The notes below the pieces were generated by a model. The model did no database searches. It was not told the DNA's origin and worked only from the letters and a program-made list of their open reading frames with translations. Both the position numbers and the translations under genes were made by a program. A stretch of 64,000 bases of DNA from Pandoraea aquatica (GTDB lineage: Bacteria > Pseudomonadota > Gammaproteobacteria > Burkholderiales > Burkholderiaceae): assembly GCF_902459565.1 (NCBI RefSeq), contig NZ_CABPSN010000008.1, positions 124,001 to 188,000 of the forward strand. The letters run 5' to 3'. Of this stretch, positions 1-7,307 are shown one piece after another (positions within the stretch are counted from its first letter, which is position 1; every line of letters begins with the position of its first letter).

Positions 1-37
1 CATCTTGCACTGCGTGCCGCAAACCGTCAATGATGCA

Positions 38-67
38 TTGCCGAAGTCTGTCATAATTGGCTAAATT
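38..67 (+). promoter_or_regulatory. Possible promoter of the alaC-hom-thrC block
   Basis: A TTGCCG hexamer at 38-43 is followed after 18 bases by TAAATT at 62-67, in an AT-rich patch that stands out from the GC-rich surroundings. It lies about 120 bases before the likely alaC start. Neither box matches the sigma-70 consensus perfectly, so this is a candidate only. Confidence 0.35.
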
Positions 68-73
68 ATAGCT

Positions 74-98
74 TTTTGCCGTACGCAGCACGGCAAAA
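74..98 (+). other. Perfect 9-bp hairpin in the alaC leader
   Basis: TTTTGCCGT at 74-82 is exactly complementary to ACGGCAAAA at 90-98 with a 7-base loop. No T-run follows on either strand, so it is not a classical terminator. It sits just downstream of the promoter candidate and upstream of the likely GTG start of alaC, so it would be part of the transcribed leader. Confidence 0.5.
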
Positions 99-184
99 CC
101 GTTGCAGTGCGGCATTTTTCACTTCATCCCGCCTGTTGCCGGCTCGTCCGGATCCCTGCGCCGCCCGTCAAGACCACAACCGCC

Positions 185-1411
185 GTGAAACCGATCCTCA
201 AATCGCAGAAATTGCAGAATGTCTGCTACGACATTCGTGGGCCCGTGCTCGAACATGCCAAGCGCATGGAAGACGAAGGTCATCGCATCATCAAGCTGAA
301 CATCGGCAATCTGGCGCCGTTCGGCTTCGAACCGCCTGACGAGATCGTTCAGGACATGATCCGCAATCTGCCGAACTCGGCCGGATACTCGGACTCGCGG
401 GGGGTATTCGCGGCGCGCAAGGCGATCATGCACTACTGCCAGCAAAAGCGCATCAAAGACGTTCAGCTCGATGACATCTACCTCGGCAACGGGGCGTCCG
501 AGCTGATCGTGATGGCCATGCAGGCGTTGCTCAACGACGGCGACGAAGTGCTCGTGCCCGCACCGGACTATCCGCTGTGGACGGCTGCCGTCAGCCTCTC
601 GGGCGGCACCCCGGTGCACTACGTCTGCGACGAGCAGGCCGACTGGCAGCCGGATCTTGCGGACATCCGCAAGAAGATCACGCCCAACACGCGCGCGATC
701 GTCATCATCAACCCGAACAATCCGACCGGCGCGCTGTACTCTGACGAACTCCTCAAGGAGATCGTCTCGCTCGCCCGCGAACACAAGCTGATCATTTACG
801 CCGACGAGATCTACGACAAGATCATTTATGACGGCGAAGAGCATACGTCCATCGGCTCGCTTTCCGAAGACGTGCTCACGATTACCTTCAACGGTCTGTC
901 CAAGAGCTATCGCGCGTGCGGTTACCGCGCGGGCTGGATGGTCGTGTCGGGCGACAAGCGTCCGGCGCGCGACTATATCGAAGGGCTGAACATCCTCGCC
1001 TCGATGCGCCTGTGCCCGAACGTGCCCGGTCAGTACGCCATTCAGACAGCACTGGGCGGCTATCAGAGCATCAAGGACCTGATCGTGCCGGGCGGACGCC
1101 TGTACGAGCAGCGTGAGATCGCCTACCGCATGCTCACCGACATTCCCGGTGTGACCTGCGTGAAGCCGAAGGCGGCGCTGTATCTGTTCCCGCGTCTGGA
1201 TCCGGCGTTGTACCCCATCGCCAACGATCAGGACTTCATCCTCCAGTTGCTGCTTGAAGAGAAGGTCCTGCTGGTGCAGGGCAGCGGCTTCAACTGGATG
1301 CACCCCGACCATTTCCGCGTAGTGTTCCTGCCTCACGAGGGCGACCTGGAAGACGCCATCAGTCGCATTGCCCGCTTCCTGGACGGTTATCGCCGTCGCC
1401 ACGGCAAGTGA
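185..1411 (+). CDS. alaC: PLP-dependent aminotransferase, AlaC type
   Basis: Class I/II aminotransferase of fold type I, closest to the AlaC/YfbQ group that makes alanine from pyruvate and glutamate. The motif NPNNPTGALYS lies in the middle of the protein, and the PLP-binding lysine is in GLSKSYRACGYRAGW, at about residue 240. The frame is open from a GTG at 107, but family members begin close to KPILKSQKLQNVCYDIRG, so the GTG at 185 is preferred; neither start has a clear ribosome binding site. It is followed after 37 bases by hom and then thrC, an arrangement common in Burkholderiales that suggests co-transcription with threonine synthesis. The exact substrate is inferred from the family. 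Confidence 0.88.
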   Translation: MKPILKSQKLQNVCYDIRGPVLEHAKRMEDEGHRIIKLNIGNLAPFGFEPPDEIVQDMIRNLPNSAGYSDSRGVFAARKAIMHYCQQKRIKDVQLDDIYLGNGASELIVMAMQALLNDGDEVLVPAPDYPLWTAAVSLSGGTPVHYVCDEQADWQPDLADIRKKITPNTRAIVIINPNNPTGALYSDELLKEIVSLAREHKLIIYADEIYDKIIYDGEEHTSIGSLSEDVLTITFNGLSKSYRACGYRAGWMVVSGDKRPARDYIEGLNILASMRLCPNVPGQYAIQTALGGYQSIKDLIVPGGRLYEQREIAYRMLTDIPGVTCVKPKAALYLFPRLDPALYPIANDQDFILQLLLEEKVLLVQGSGFNWMHPDHFRVVFLPHEGDLEDAISRIARFLDGYRRRHGK

Positions 1412-1448
1412 TGCGCGCCAACCGATTCCGACTTTTGAGTAAAACTGC

Positions 1449-2759
1449 ATGAAACCGATCAAATTGGGCCTGCTGGGCCTGGGCACCGTAGGCTATGGCG
1501 CCTTCCAGGTACTGGCTCGCAACCAGGAAGAAATTCAACGTCGCGCTGGCCGGGGTATCGAGATTACGAAGGTCGCGGTGCGTAACGTGGAACGCGCCAA
1601 GGGGCTTGTGGGCCACGCTGCGGTCGTCACCGGCGACCCGTTCGAGGTCGTGAACGATCCGGCTATCGACGTCGTGGTCGAAACCATCGGCGGCTACGAT
1701 CTCACGAAGGAACTGGTCCTCAAGGCGATCGAGAACGGCAAGCACGTGGTCACCGCCAACAAGGCGTTGCTGGCCGTGTACGGCAACGAGATCTTCGCCG
1801 CGGCCCGTAAAGCGAACGTGATGGTGGCGTTCGAAGCGGCGGTCGCCGGTGGTATTCCGATCATCAAGGCACTGCGCGAAGGGCTGACTGCCAACCGCAT
1901 TCAGTGGATCGCCGGCATCATCAACGGCACCACGAACTTCATTCTCTCGGAGATGCGCGACAAGGGCATCGACTTCGACGTGGCACTCGCCGACGCACAG
2001 CGTCTGGGCTACGCGGAAGCCGATCCGACGTTCGACATCGAAGGCGTCGACGCTGCGCACAAGCTCACGCTGATGAGCGCCATCGCGTTCGGTGTGCCGG
2101 TGCAGTTCGACCGCGCGTATGTCGAAGGTATTACCAAGCTGTCGGCGCTCGACATCAAGTACGCCGAGGAACTCGGCTACCGAATCAAGCTGCTGGGCAT
2201 TACGCGTCGCGCGGAAAACGGCATCGAGCTGCGCGTGCATCCGACGCTGATTCCGGCCAAACGCCTGATCGCCAATGTGGAAGGCGCGATGAACGCCGTG
2301 CTGGTGCAGGGCGACGCCGTGGGTGCCACGCTTTACTACGGCAAGGGTGCTGGCGCTGAGCCGACGGCGTCGGCTGTGGTGGCCGACATCGTCGACGTGA
2401 CCCGTCTGCAGACGGCCGATCCGGAACATCGCGTGCCGCATCTGGCGTTCCAGCACGACTCGCTGTCCGACACGCCGGTGCTGCCGATCGACGAAGTCAC
2501 GACGAGCTACTACCTGCGTCTGCGTGTGGTGGACCGTGCAGGCGTGATGGCGGAACTCACGCGCATTCTGGCCGACCTGGACATCTCCATCGACGCGCTG
2601 CTGCAAAAGGAATCGCGCGAAGGCGAGCACCAGACCGACATCATCATCCTGACGCACCAGACGCTCGAGAAGCACATCAACTCGGCCATCGCAAAGATCG
2701 AGGCGATGGACACGGTGCTGTCCAAGGTCACGCGCATCCGTATGGAAGCGCTGAGCTGA
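1449..2759 (+). CDS. hom: Homoserine dehydrogenase
   Basis: Catalyses NAD(P)H-dependent reduction of aspartate semialdehyde to homoserine, the branch point towards threonine and methionine. The 436-residue protein starts with the nucleotide-binding glycine motif GLLGLGTVGYGAF, continues through the catalytic domain (GGIPIIKALREG, GIINGTTNFIL) and ends with an ACT domain (from about residue 350, YYLRLRVVDRAGVMAELTRI) that normally mediates feedback inhibition by threonine. Length and domain order match the monofunctional bacterial enzyme rather than the aspartokinase fusion. thrC follows after 37 bases, so the two probably form an operon. Confidence 0.97.
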   Translation: MKPIKLGLLGLGTVGYGAFQVLARNQEEIQRRAGRGIEITKVAVRNVERAKGLVGHAAVVTGDPFEVVNDPAIDVVVETIGGYDLTKELVLKAIENGKHVVTANKALLAVYGNEIFAAARKANVMVAFEAAVAGGIPIIKALREGLTANRIQWIAGIINGTTNFILSEMRDKGIDFDVALADAQRLGYAEADPTFDIEGVDAAHKLTLMSAIAFGVPVQFDRAYVEGITKLSALDIKYAEELGYRIKLLGITRRAENGIELRVHPTLIPAKRLIANVEGAMNAVLVQGDAVGATLYYGKGAGAEPTASAVVADIVDVTRLQTADPEHRVPHLAFQHDSLSDTPVLPIDEVTTSYYLRLRVVDRAGVMAELTRILADLDISIDALLQKESREGEHQTDIIILTHQTLEKHINSAIAKIEAMDTVLSKVTRIRMEALS

Positions 2760-2796
2760 GCGACACAGGTAACGGATACGACAGGACACGATCCCC

Positions 2797-4263
2797 ATGA
2801 AATACATCTCCACGCGCGGCGCGGGCCTGACCTCTGGCGAACCGCAGTCGTTCTCCAGCATTCTGCTCGGCGGCCTCGCCCCGGACGGCGGTCTTTATCT
2901 GCCGACGGAGTACCCGCAGGTGACGGCCGACGAGCTGCGCGCCTGGCGTCAGCTGTCGTATGCCGAGCTGGCCGCCAAGGTGCTGGCCAAGTTCGCGGGC
3001 GACATTCCGGCCGAGATCCTGGCCGATCTGACGAAGCGTACGTACACCGCCGAGGTGTATCGCAACGTGCGTCCGGGCGAAGACGCCGCCGACATCACGC
3101 CGCTGCTGCCGTTGGGTGTCGAGGGTGACACGCAGTTGTCGCTGCTCGCGCTCTCGAACGGCCCGACGCTCGCGTTCAAGGACATGGCCATGCAGTTGCT
3201 TGGCAACCTGTTCGAGTACGCGCTGGCGCAGCACGGCGATGCGCTCAACATTCTCGGGGCGACCTCCGGCGACACCGGTAGCGCGGCGGAATACGCCATG
3301 CGCGGTAAGGAAGGCATTCGTGTCTTCATGCTCTCGCCTGCGGGCAAGATGAGCGCGTTCCAGACGGCGCAGATGTACAGCCTGCAAGACCCGAACATCT
3401 TCAACCTCGCGGTCGAAGGCGTGTTCGACGACGCGCAGGACATCGTCAAGGCTGTCTCGAACGATCACGCCTACAAGGCGCGCTACAAGATCGGCACGGT
3501 CAACTCGATCAACTGGGCGCGCGTCGTGGCGCAGGTCGTGTACTACTTCAAGGGCTATTTCGCGGCCACGGGCGGCAAGTCCGGCCAGGATGGCGAAGTG
3601 TCGTTCACGGTGCCGTCGGGCAACTTCGGCAACGTTTGCGCCGGTCACATCGCGCGCATGATGGGCCTGCCGATCCGCAAGCTGGTCGTGGCGACCAACG
3701 AAAACGACGTGCTCGACGAGTTCTTCCGCACCGGCCGTTACCGCGTGCGCAAGTCTGCCGAGACGTTCCACACGAGCAGCCCGAGCATGGACATCTCGAA
3801 GGCATCGAACTTCGAGCGTTTCCTGTTCGATCTGCTGGGTCGCGATGCCACCGCAACGGCCGATCTGCTCAAGAAGGTCGAGCGCGAAGGCGGTTTCGAT
3901 CTGTCGGGCAGCGAGGCGTTCGCGCGCGTGGCGAAGTTCGGTTTCGTGTCGGGCCGCAGCACGCACGCGGACCGTCTGGCGACGATTCAGGATGTGGCCA
4001 AGCGTTACGACGTCGTCATCGACACGCACACGGCCGATGGCGTGAAGGTCGCGCGCGAAGCGCTCGAACCCGGCGTGCCGATGGTCGTGCTGGAAACGGC
4101 GCAACCGGCGAAGTTCGCCGAAACGATTCGCGAGGCGTTGCATCGCGAGCCGCCGCGCCCGGCAGGCTTCGAGCAACTGGAATCGTTGCCGCAGCGCTTC
4201 GAGACCGTGCCGAACGATGTCGAGCGCGTGAAGGCCTACATCGCACAGCACACCGGGCTGTAA
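2797..4263 (+). CDS. thrC: Threonine synthase
   Basis: PLP enzyme that converts O-phosphohomoserine to threonine, the last step of the pathway served by hom upstream. The 488-residue length and N-terminus MKYISTRGAG fit the long proteobacterial class. The PLP lysine is Lys128 in GPTLAFKDMAMQLLG, and GATSGDTGSAAEYAMRGK is the phosphate-binding loop; VPSGNFGNVCAGHIA is also typical. The start has an AGGA element about ten bases upstream. A hairpin and a short tetranucleotide repeat follow the stop, before moeA. Confidence 0.97.
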   Translation: MKYISTRGAGLTSGEPQSFSSILLGGLAPDGGLYLPTEYPQVTADELRAWRQLSYAELAAKVLAKFAGDIPAEILADLTKRTYTAEVYRNVRPGEDAADITPLLPLGVEGDTQLSLLALSNGPTLAFKDMAMQLLGNLFEYALAQHGDALNILGATSGDTGSAAEYAMRGKEGIRVFMLSPAGKMSAFQTAQMYSLQDPNIFNLAVEGVFDDAQDIVKAVSNDHAYKARYKIGTVNSINWARVVAQVVYYFKGYFAATGGKSGQDGEVSFTVPSGNFGNVCAGHIARMMGLPIRKLVVATNENDVLDEFFRTGRYRVRKSAETFHTSSPSMDISKASNFERFLFDLLGRDATATADLLKKVEREGGFDLSGSEAFARVAKFGFVSGRSTHADRLATIQDVAKRYDVVIDTHTADGVKVAREALEPGVPMVVLETAQPAKFAETIREALHREPPRPAGFEQLESLPQRFETVPNDVERVKAYIAQHTGL

Positions 4264-4290
4264 GCCGTTGCCTGGTGCACGTTTGTGCCT

Positions 4291-4341
4291 GTTTGCGCGC
4301 ATTGGCGCGCAAACGCGCTGACTGACTGACACTGACTGACT
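4291..4341 (+). repeat. Hairpin followed by a CTGA tetranucleotide repeat
   Basis: GTTTGCGCGC at 4291-4300 pairs perfectly with GCGCGCAAAC at 4305-4314 around an ATTG loop. Immediately after, bases 4318-4341 are a run of CTGA/GACT units broken once by an inserted CA. There is no T-tract, so termination would be factor-assisted if it occurs. It separates the threonine genes from the molybdopterin genes. Confidence 0.6.
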
Positions 4342-4355
4342 TCCGGGTCATTTGC

Positions 4356-5567
4356 ATGCTGAGTACACAAGAAGCCCTCGACGCCGTGCTGGCGGCGGCC
4401 CGTCCGCTCGACGAGCGCGAGACGGTCGACACGCTCGCGGCCAACGGCCGGGTGCTGGCAGCCGACGTTGTCGCCACGCTCGATGTCCCGCCGATGGACA
4501 CGAGCGCGATGGACGGTTACGCCGTGCGCATTGCCGATTTGACGGGCGACGCCACGGTGCTGCCCGTCTCCCAGCGCATTCCTGCCGGGCATGCGCCCGA
4601 GCCGCTCGCCAGCGGCACTGCGGCGCGCATCTTCACGGGGGCACCGGTGCCTCCGGGTGCCGACGCTGTTGTAATGCAGGAGCAGTGCGAGGCCCGTGAG
4701 GATGGAACGGTCGTGATTCGTCACTCCCCGGAAGCAGGCGAGTTCGTGAACCGTCAGGGCGCGGACATTCGTCGCGACAGCGTGGTGCTCGCGACGGGTA
4801 CCCGCCTGCGTGCGCAATCGCTGGGGCTGGCGGCCTCCGTCGGCATCGCGAAGCTTCAGGTGGCCCGGCGTTTGCGTGTCGCGGTGTTCTTCACGGGCGA
4901 CGAGCTGACCATGCCCGGTGAGCCGCTGCGCGCGGGCAGCATCTATAACTCCAACCGTTTCGTGCTGCGCAGCCTGCTGGAGAATCTGGGCTGCGAGATG
5001 ACCGACTACGGCATCGTGCCGGACAACCTGGCGGCGACGCGCGCGATTTTGCGCGACGCCGCGCGCGGCAACGATCTGATCATCACGTCCGGTGGTGTGT
5101 CGGTGGGCGAGGAAGATCACGTCAAGCCGGCGGTGGAAGCCGAAGGACGTTTGAACCTGTGGCAGATCGCACTCAAGCCGGGCAAGCCGCTGGCGTATGG
5201 CGAGGTCAACCGCATGGGCGGTGGTACGGCGCACTTCATCGGCCTGCCGGGTAATCCGGTGTCGAGTTTCGTGACGTTCCTGCTGTTCGTGCGTCCGTTC
5301 ATCCTGCGTTTGCAAGGTGTGACGGATGTGACACCGCGCCGCATCGCCATGCGCGCCGATTTCACGCAGAAGAAGGCGGATCGTCGCAACGAATTCGTGC
5401 GGGCGCGCCTGAACGATCAGGGAGGGCTCGACGCCTTCCCGAATCAGAGTTCGGCGGTCCTCACGTCGACCGTGTGGGGCGACGGCCTCATCGATAACCC
5501 GCCGGGGCATCGCATCGAAGCGGGGCAGACGGTGGCGTTCCTGCCGTTCTCCGACCTTCTATATTGA
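4356..5567 (+). CDS. moeA: Molybdopterin molybdenumtransferase MoeA
   Basis: Inserts molybdate into adenylylated molybdopterin in the last stage of molybdenum cofactor synthesis. The 403-residue protein shows the MoeA signatures PPMDTSAMDGYAVR near residues 47-60, FTGAPVPPGADAVVMQE, GDIxSN-type region GSIYNSNRFVL, the MoCF domain glycines in ITSGGVSVGEEDHVK, and GLPGNPVSSFVTF. moaD and moaE follow on the same strand within 50-60 bases, so the three probably form a molybdopterin operon. Confidence 0.96.
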   Translation: MLSTQEALDAVLAAARPLDERETVDTLAANGRVLAADVVATLDVPPMDTSAMDGYAVRIADLTGDATVLPVSQRIPAGHAPEPLASGTAARIFTGAPVPPGADAVVMQEQCEAREDGTVVIRHSPEAGEFVNRQGADIRRDSVVLATGTRLRAQSLGLAASVGIAKLQVARRLRVAVFFTGDELTMPGEPLRAGSIYNSNRFVLRSLLENLGCEMTDYGIVPDNLAATRAILRDAARGNDLIITSGGVSVGEEDHVKPAVEAEGRLNLWQIALKPGKPLAYGEVNRMGGGTAHFIGLPGNPVSSFVTFLLFVRPFILRLQGVTDVTPRRIAMRADFTQKKADRRNEFVRARLNDQGGLDAFPNQSSAVLTSTVWGDGLIDNPPGHRIEAGQTVAFLPFSDLLY

Positions 5568-5614
5568 GAGACAGGTGTGTGGCCCGATGTGTCGGACCAT
5601 GCACCGGACAGACT

Positions 5615-5875
5615 ATGCAGATCGATCTTCGCTTTTTCGCCAGCGTCCGTGAGGCGCTCAACGTCGCAGAGGAGCGCGTGGACGCGTTGCCTGCCGGGAT
5701 TGCCACGGTGGGAGACGTGCGGGAATGGCTGTGCGCGCGCGGCCCGGTCTGGGCTGAGACGCTCGGCCCGCAGCGCTCGCTACGCATGGCGCTGAATCAT
5801 ACGATGGTGCCAGCGTCCACCCGCCTGACCGAAGGCTGCGAAGTCGCGTTCTTCCCGCCGGTCACGGGCGGCTGA
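5615..5875 (+). CDS. moaD: Molybdopterin synthase sulfur carrier subunit MoaD
   Basis: Small ubiquitin-like subunit of molybdopterin synthase. The 86-residue protein begins MQIDLRFFASVRE and ends FFPPVTGG; the C-terminal Gly-Gly is the site that is adenylated and thiocarboxylated to deliver sulfur to precursor Z. The frame is open upstream to a start at 5564, but family alignment and length place the start at ATG 5615. It lies between moeA and its partner moaE, 59 bases before the latter. Confidence 0.93.
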   Translation: MQIDLRFFASVREALNVAEERVDALPAGIATVGDVREWLCARGPVWAETLGPQRSLRMALNHTMVPASTRLTEGCEVAFFPPVTGG

Positions 5876-5934
5876 GACGTTCGCGAGCGACAGCGGACAG
5901 AGGACAGAGGACAAAGAAAAGGAGACGCCGCCCT

Positions 5935-6399
5935 ATGCCGATTCGAGTGCAGACCGAGGATTTCGACCTGTCGGAGGAAGTCCGTCGCTTGCGTGCAGAC
6001 GATCTGCGCGTCGGCGCGGTGGCGACCTTCGTCGGGACGGTGCGCGATCTGAATGACGGGAAGGACATCTCGCGCATGACGCTTGAACACTACCCGGGCA
6101 TGACGGAGAAGGCGCTGGAGGCGATTGTCGTGCAGGCGCGTGAGCGCTGGCGCTTGTTCGACGCGCTGGTCATTCACCGCTACGGTGACCTGGGGCCGGG
6201 CGATCAGATCGTGCTGGTAGCGGTCACGTCGGCGCACCGAGGCGACGCCTTTGCCGCCTGCGAGTTCATCATGGACTATCTGAAGACCGAAGCGCCGTTC
6301 TGGAAGAAGGAATCGACGCCGCAAGGCGAGCGCTGGGTCGACGCCCGTGAGACCGACACGGCTGCCCGCGAGCGCTGGACGAGCGGCGAGAAGTCCTGA
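5935..6399 (+). CDS. moaE: Molybdopterin synthase catalytic subunit MoaE
   Basis: Large subunit of molybdopterin synthase; it binds two MoaD tails and converts precursor Z to molybdopterin. The 154-residue protein carries the MoaE signatures GAVATFVGTVRDLNDG, LEHYPGMTEKALE, HRYGDLGPGDQIVLVAV, and the lysine-rich active-site stretch LKTEAPFWKKE near residue 120. A purine-rich AAAAGGAGA ribosome binding site precedes the ATG. A hairpin terminator candidate follows the stop. Confidence 0.96.
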   Translation: MPIRVQTEDFDLSEEVRRLRADDLRVGAVATFVGTVRDLNDGKDISRMTLEHYPGMTEKALEAIVVQARERWRLFDALVIHRYGDLGPGDQIVLVAVTSAHRGDAFAACEFIMDYLKTEAPFWKKESTPQGERWVDARETDTAARERWTSGEKS

Positions 6400-6407
6400 T
6401 GTCGCCT

Positions 6408-6433
6408 TCGGAGGCTGTAAAGCCTCCGATTTC
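6408..6433. terminator. Terminator candidate between moaE and the globin gene
   Basis: TCGGAGGCT at 6408-6416 pairs with AGCCTCCGA at 6421-6429 around a GTAA loop, followed by a short TTT on the plus strand. It lies between two convergent genes and could serve moaE. Confidence 0.55.
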
Positions 6434-6485
6434 CCTGCATATTTCAAATAACGTCGTCGAAATGCTTTGATTTTCGCCGATCGTG

Positions 6486-7004
6486 TCAATCGTGCTGTCG
6501 AGCCGGTCGTCGCTGCTTGATGCTGTCGAGCAAGGCGCGCTGTGAGGGCGGCAATGTGTATTCCCATCCGAACAGGTTCAGTTGAAGGCTCTCCGCGATG
6601 CGGATGGCCGGCTCCGCGAAGGCAAACGCCGCTTGCGGCTCGAACAGCTTGTCGAGCGTATCGAAGAAGAGCGCGAGCCAGCGGCTGAAGTGCTCGCCAC
6701 TGAGATGCCCGAAAGGCTGATGCGCCTGCGTCACATTGCCGCGGTACCGTTTGGCACCGAGCACGATGCTCGACCAGAACGCGACCATCTTTTCCAGGTG
6801 CATGTCCCAGCGGCCTTCGAGGGCCTGCCGGAAGACCGGACCCAGCAGGTCGTCGTCACGAATGCGTCCATAGAACGTATGGACGAGCAGGCGTACGGCG
6901 TCCTCGTCGACGTCGGCAATGCGGGCCGTCGGCCATTCCAGCGGGTCGATGCCAGGCGGGTTAGCGGATCTTGCGGTCGTGGCGCGCGTGGATTCTGCAG
7001 ACAT
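6486..7004 (-). CDS. Group III truncated hemoglobin
   Basis: Small haem globin of the trHbIII class. The 172-residue protein has an N-terminal tail of about 30 residues and then the 2-on-2 globin fold: LVHTFYGRIRDDDLLGPVF (helices A-B), HLEKMVAFWSSIVLG (helix E region) and the FGHLSGEHFSRWLALF stretch, where His of GEHFSRW is the likely proximal ligand. trHbIII proteins are linked to oxygen or nitric oxide chemistry, but their roles are mostly not settled. It is convergent with moaE and divergent from clpB with a 300-base gap, so it is probably monocistronic. Confidence 0.85.
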   Translation of the reverse strand: MSAESTRATTARSANPPGIDPLEWPTARIADVDEDAVRLLVHTFYGRIRDDDLLGPVFRQALEGRWDMHLEKMVAFWSSIVLGAKRYRGNVTQAHQPFGHLSGEHFSRWLALFFDTLDKLFEPQAAFAFAEPAIRIAESLQLNLFGWEYTLPPSQRALLDSIKQRRPARQHD

Positions 7005-7243
7005 CTCAATTTGTGGGGGCCGACAGCGGTGTCATTCGGCGCATTTCGATGACCGTATGACGCATGGTGCGGCGTGCTGAAAGTAGCTATTATGAGCTTC
7101 AAACCCGGGCGTGTCCTGTGGTTGTCCCAACGCACCACGCGTCCGGCGCAGGGAAGCGATTCCGCTGTCTTCCCCGCCCGGCAAGCCTGAAGCCGGCGTC
7201 TAGTCCGGTATTGCGCGAAATGTCAAACGTCGCGCCGTAATGC

Positions 7244-7274
7244 CCCTTGAAACCACAGGGGCTTGTCCGCACAT
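7244..7274 (+). promoter_or_regulatory. Heat-shock (sigma-32) promoter candidate for clpB
   Basis: CCCTTGAAA at 7244-7252 matches the sigma-32 -35 box closely. After 15 bases CGCACAT at 7268-7274 is a weaker match to the CCCCAT-type -10 box. Transcription would begin roughly 25 bases before the clpB start. ClpB genes are classic sigma-32 targets, which supports the reading. Confidence 0.5.
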
Positions 7275-7307
7275 CCGATCCAGAGAGATTTCTAACCGGA
7301 GCACTAG

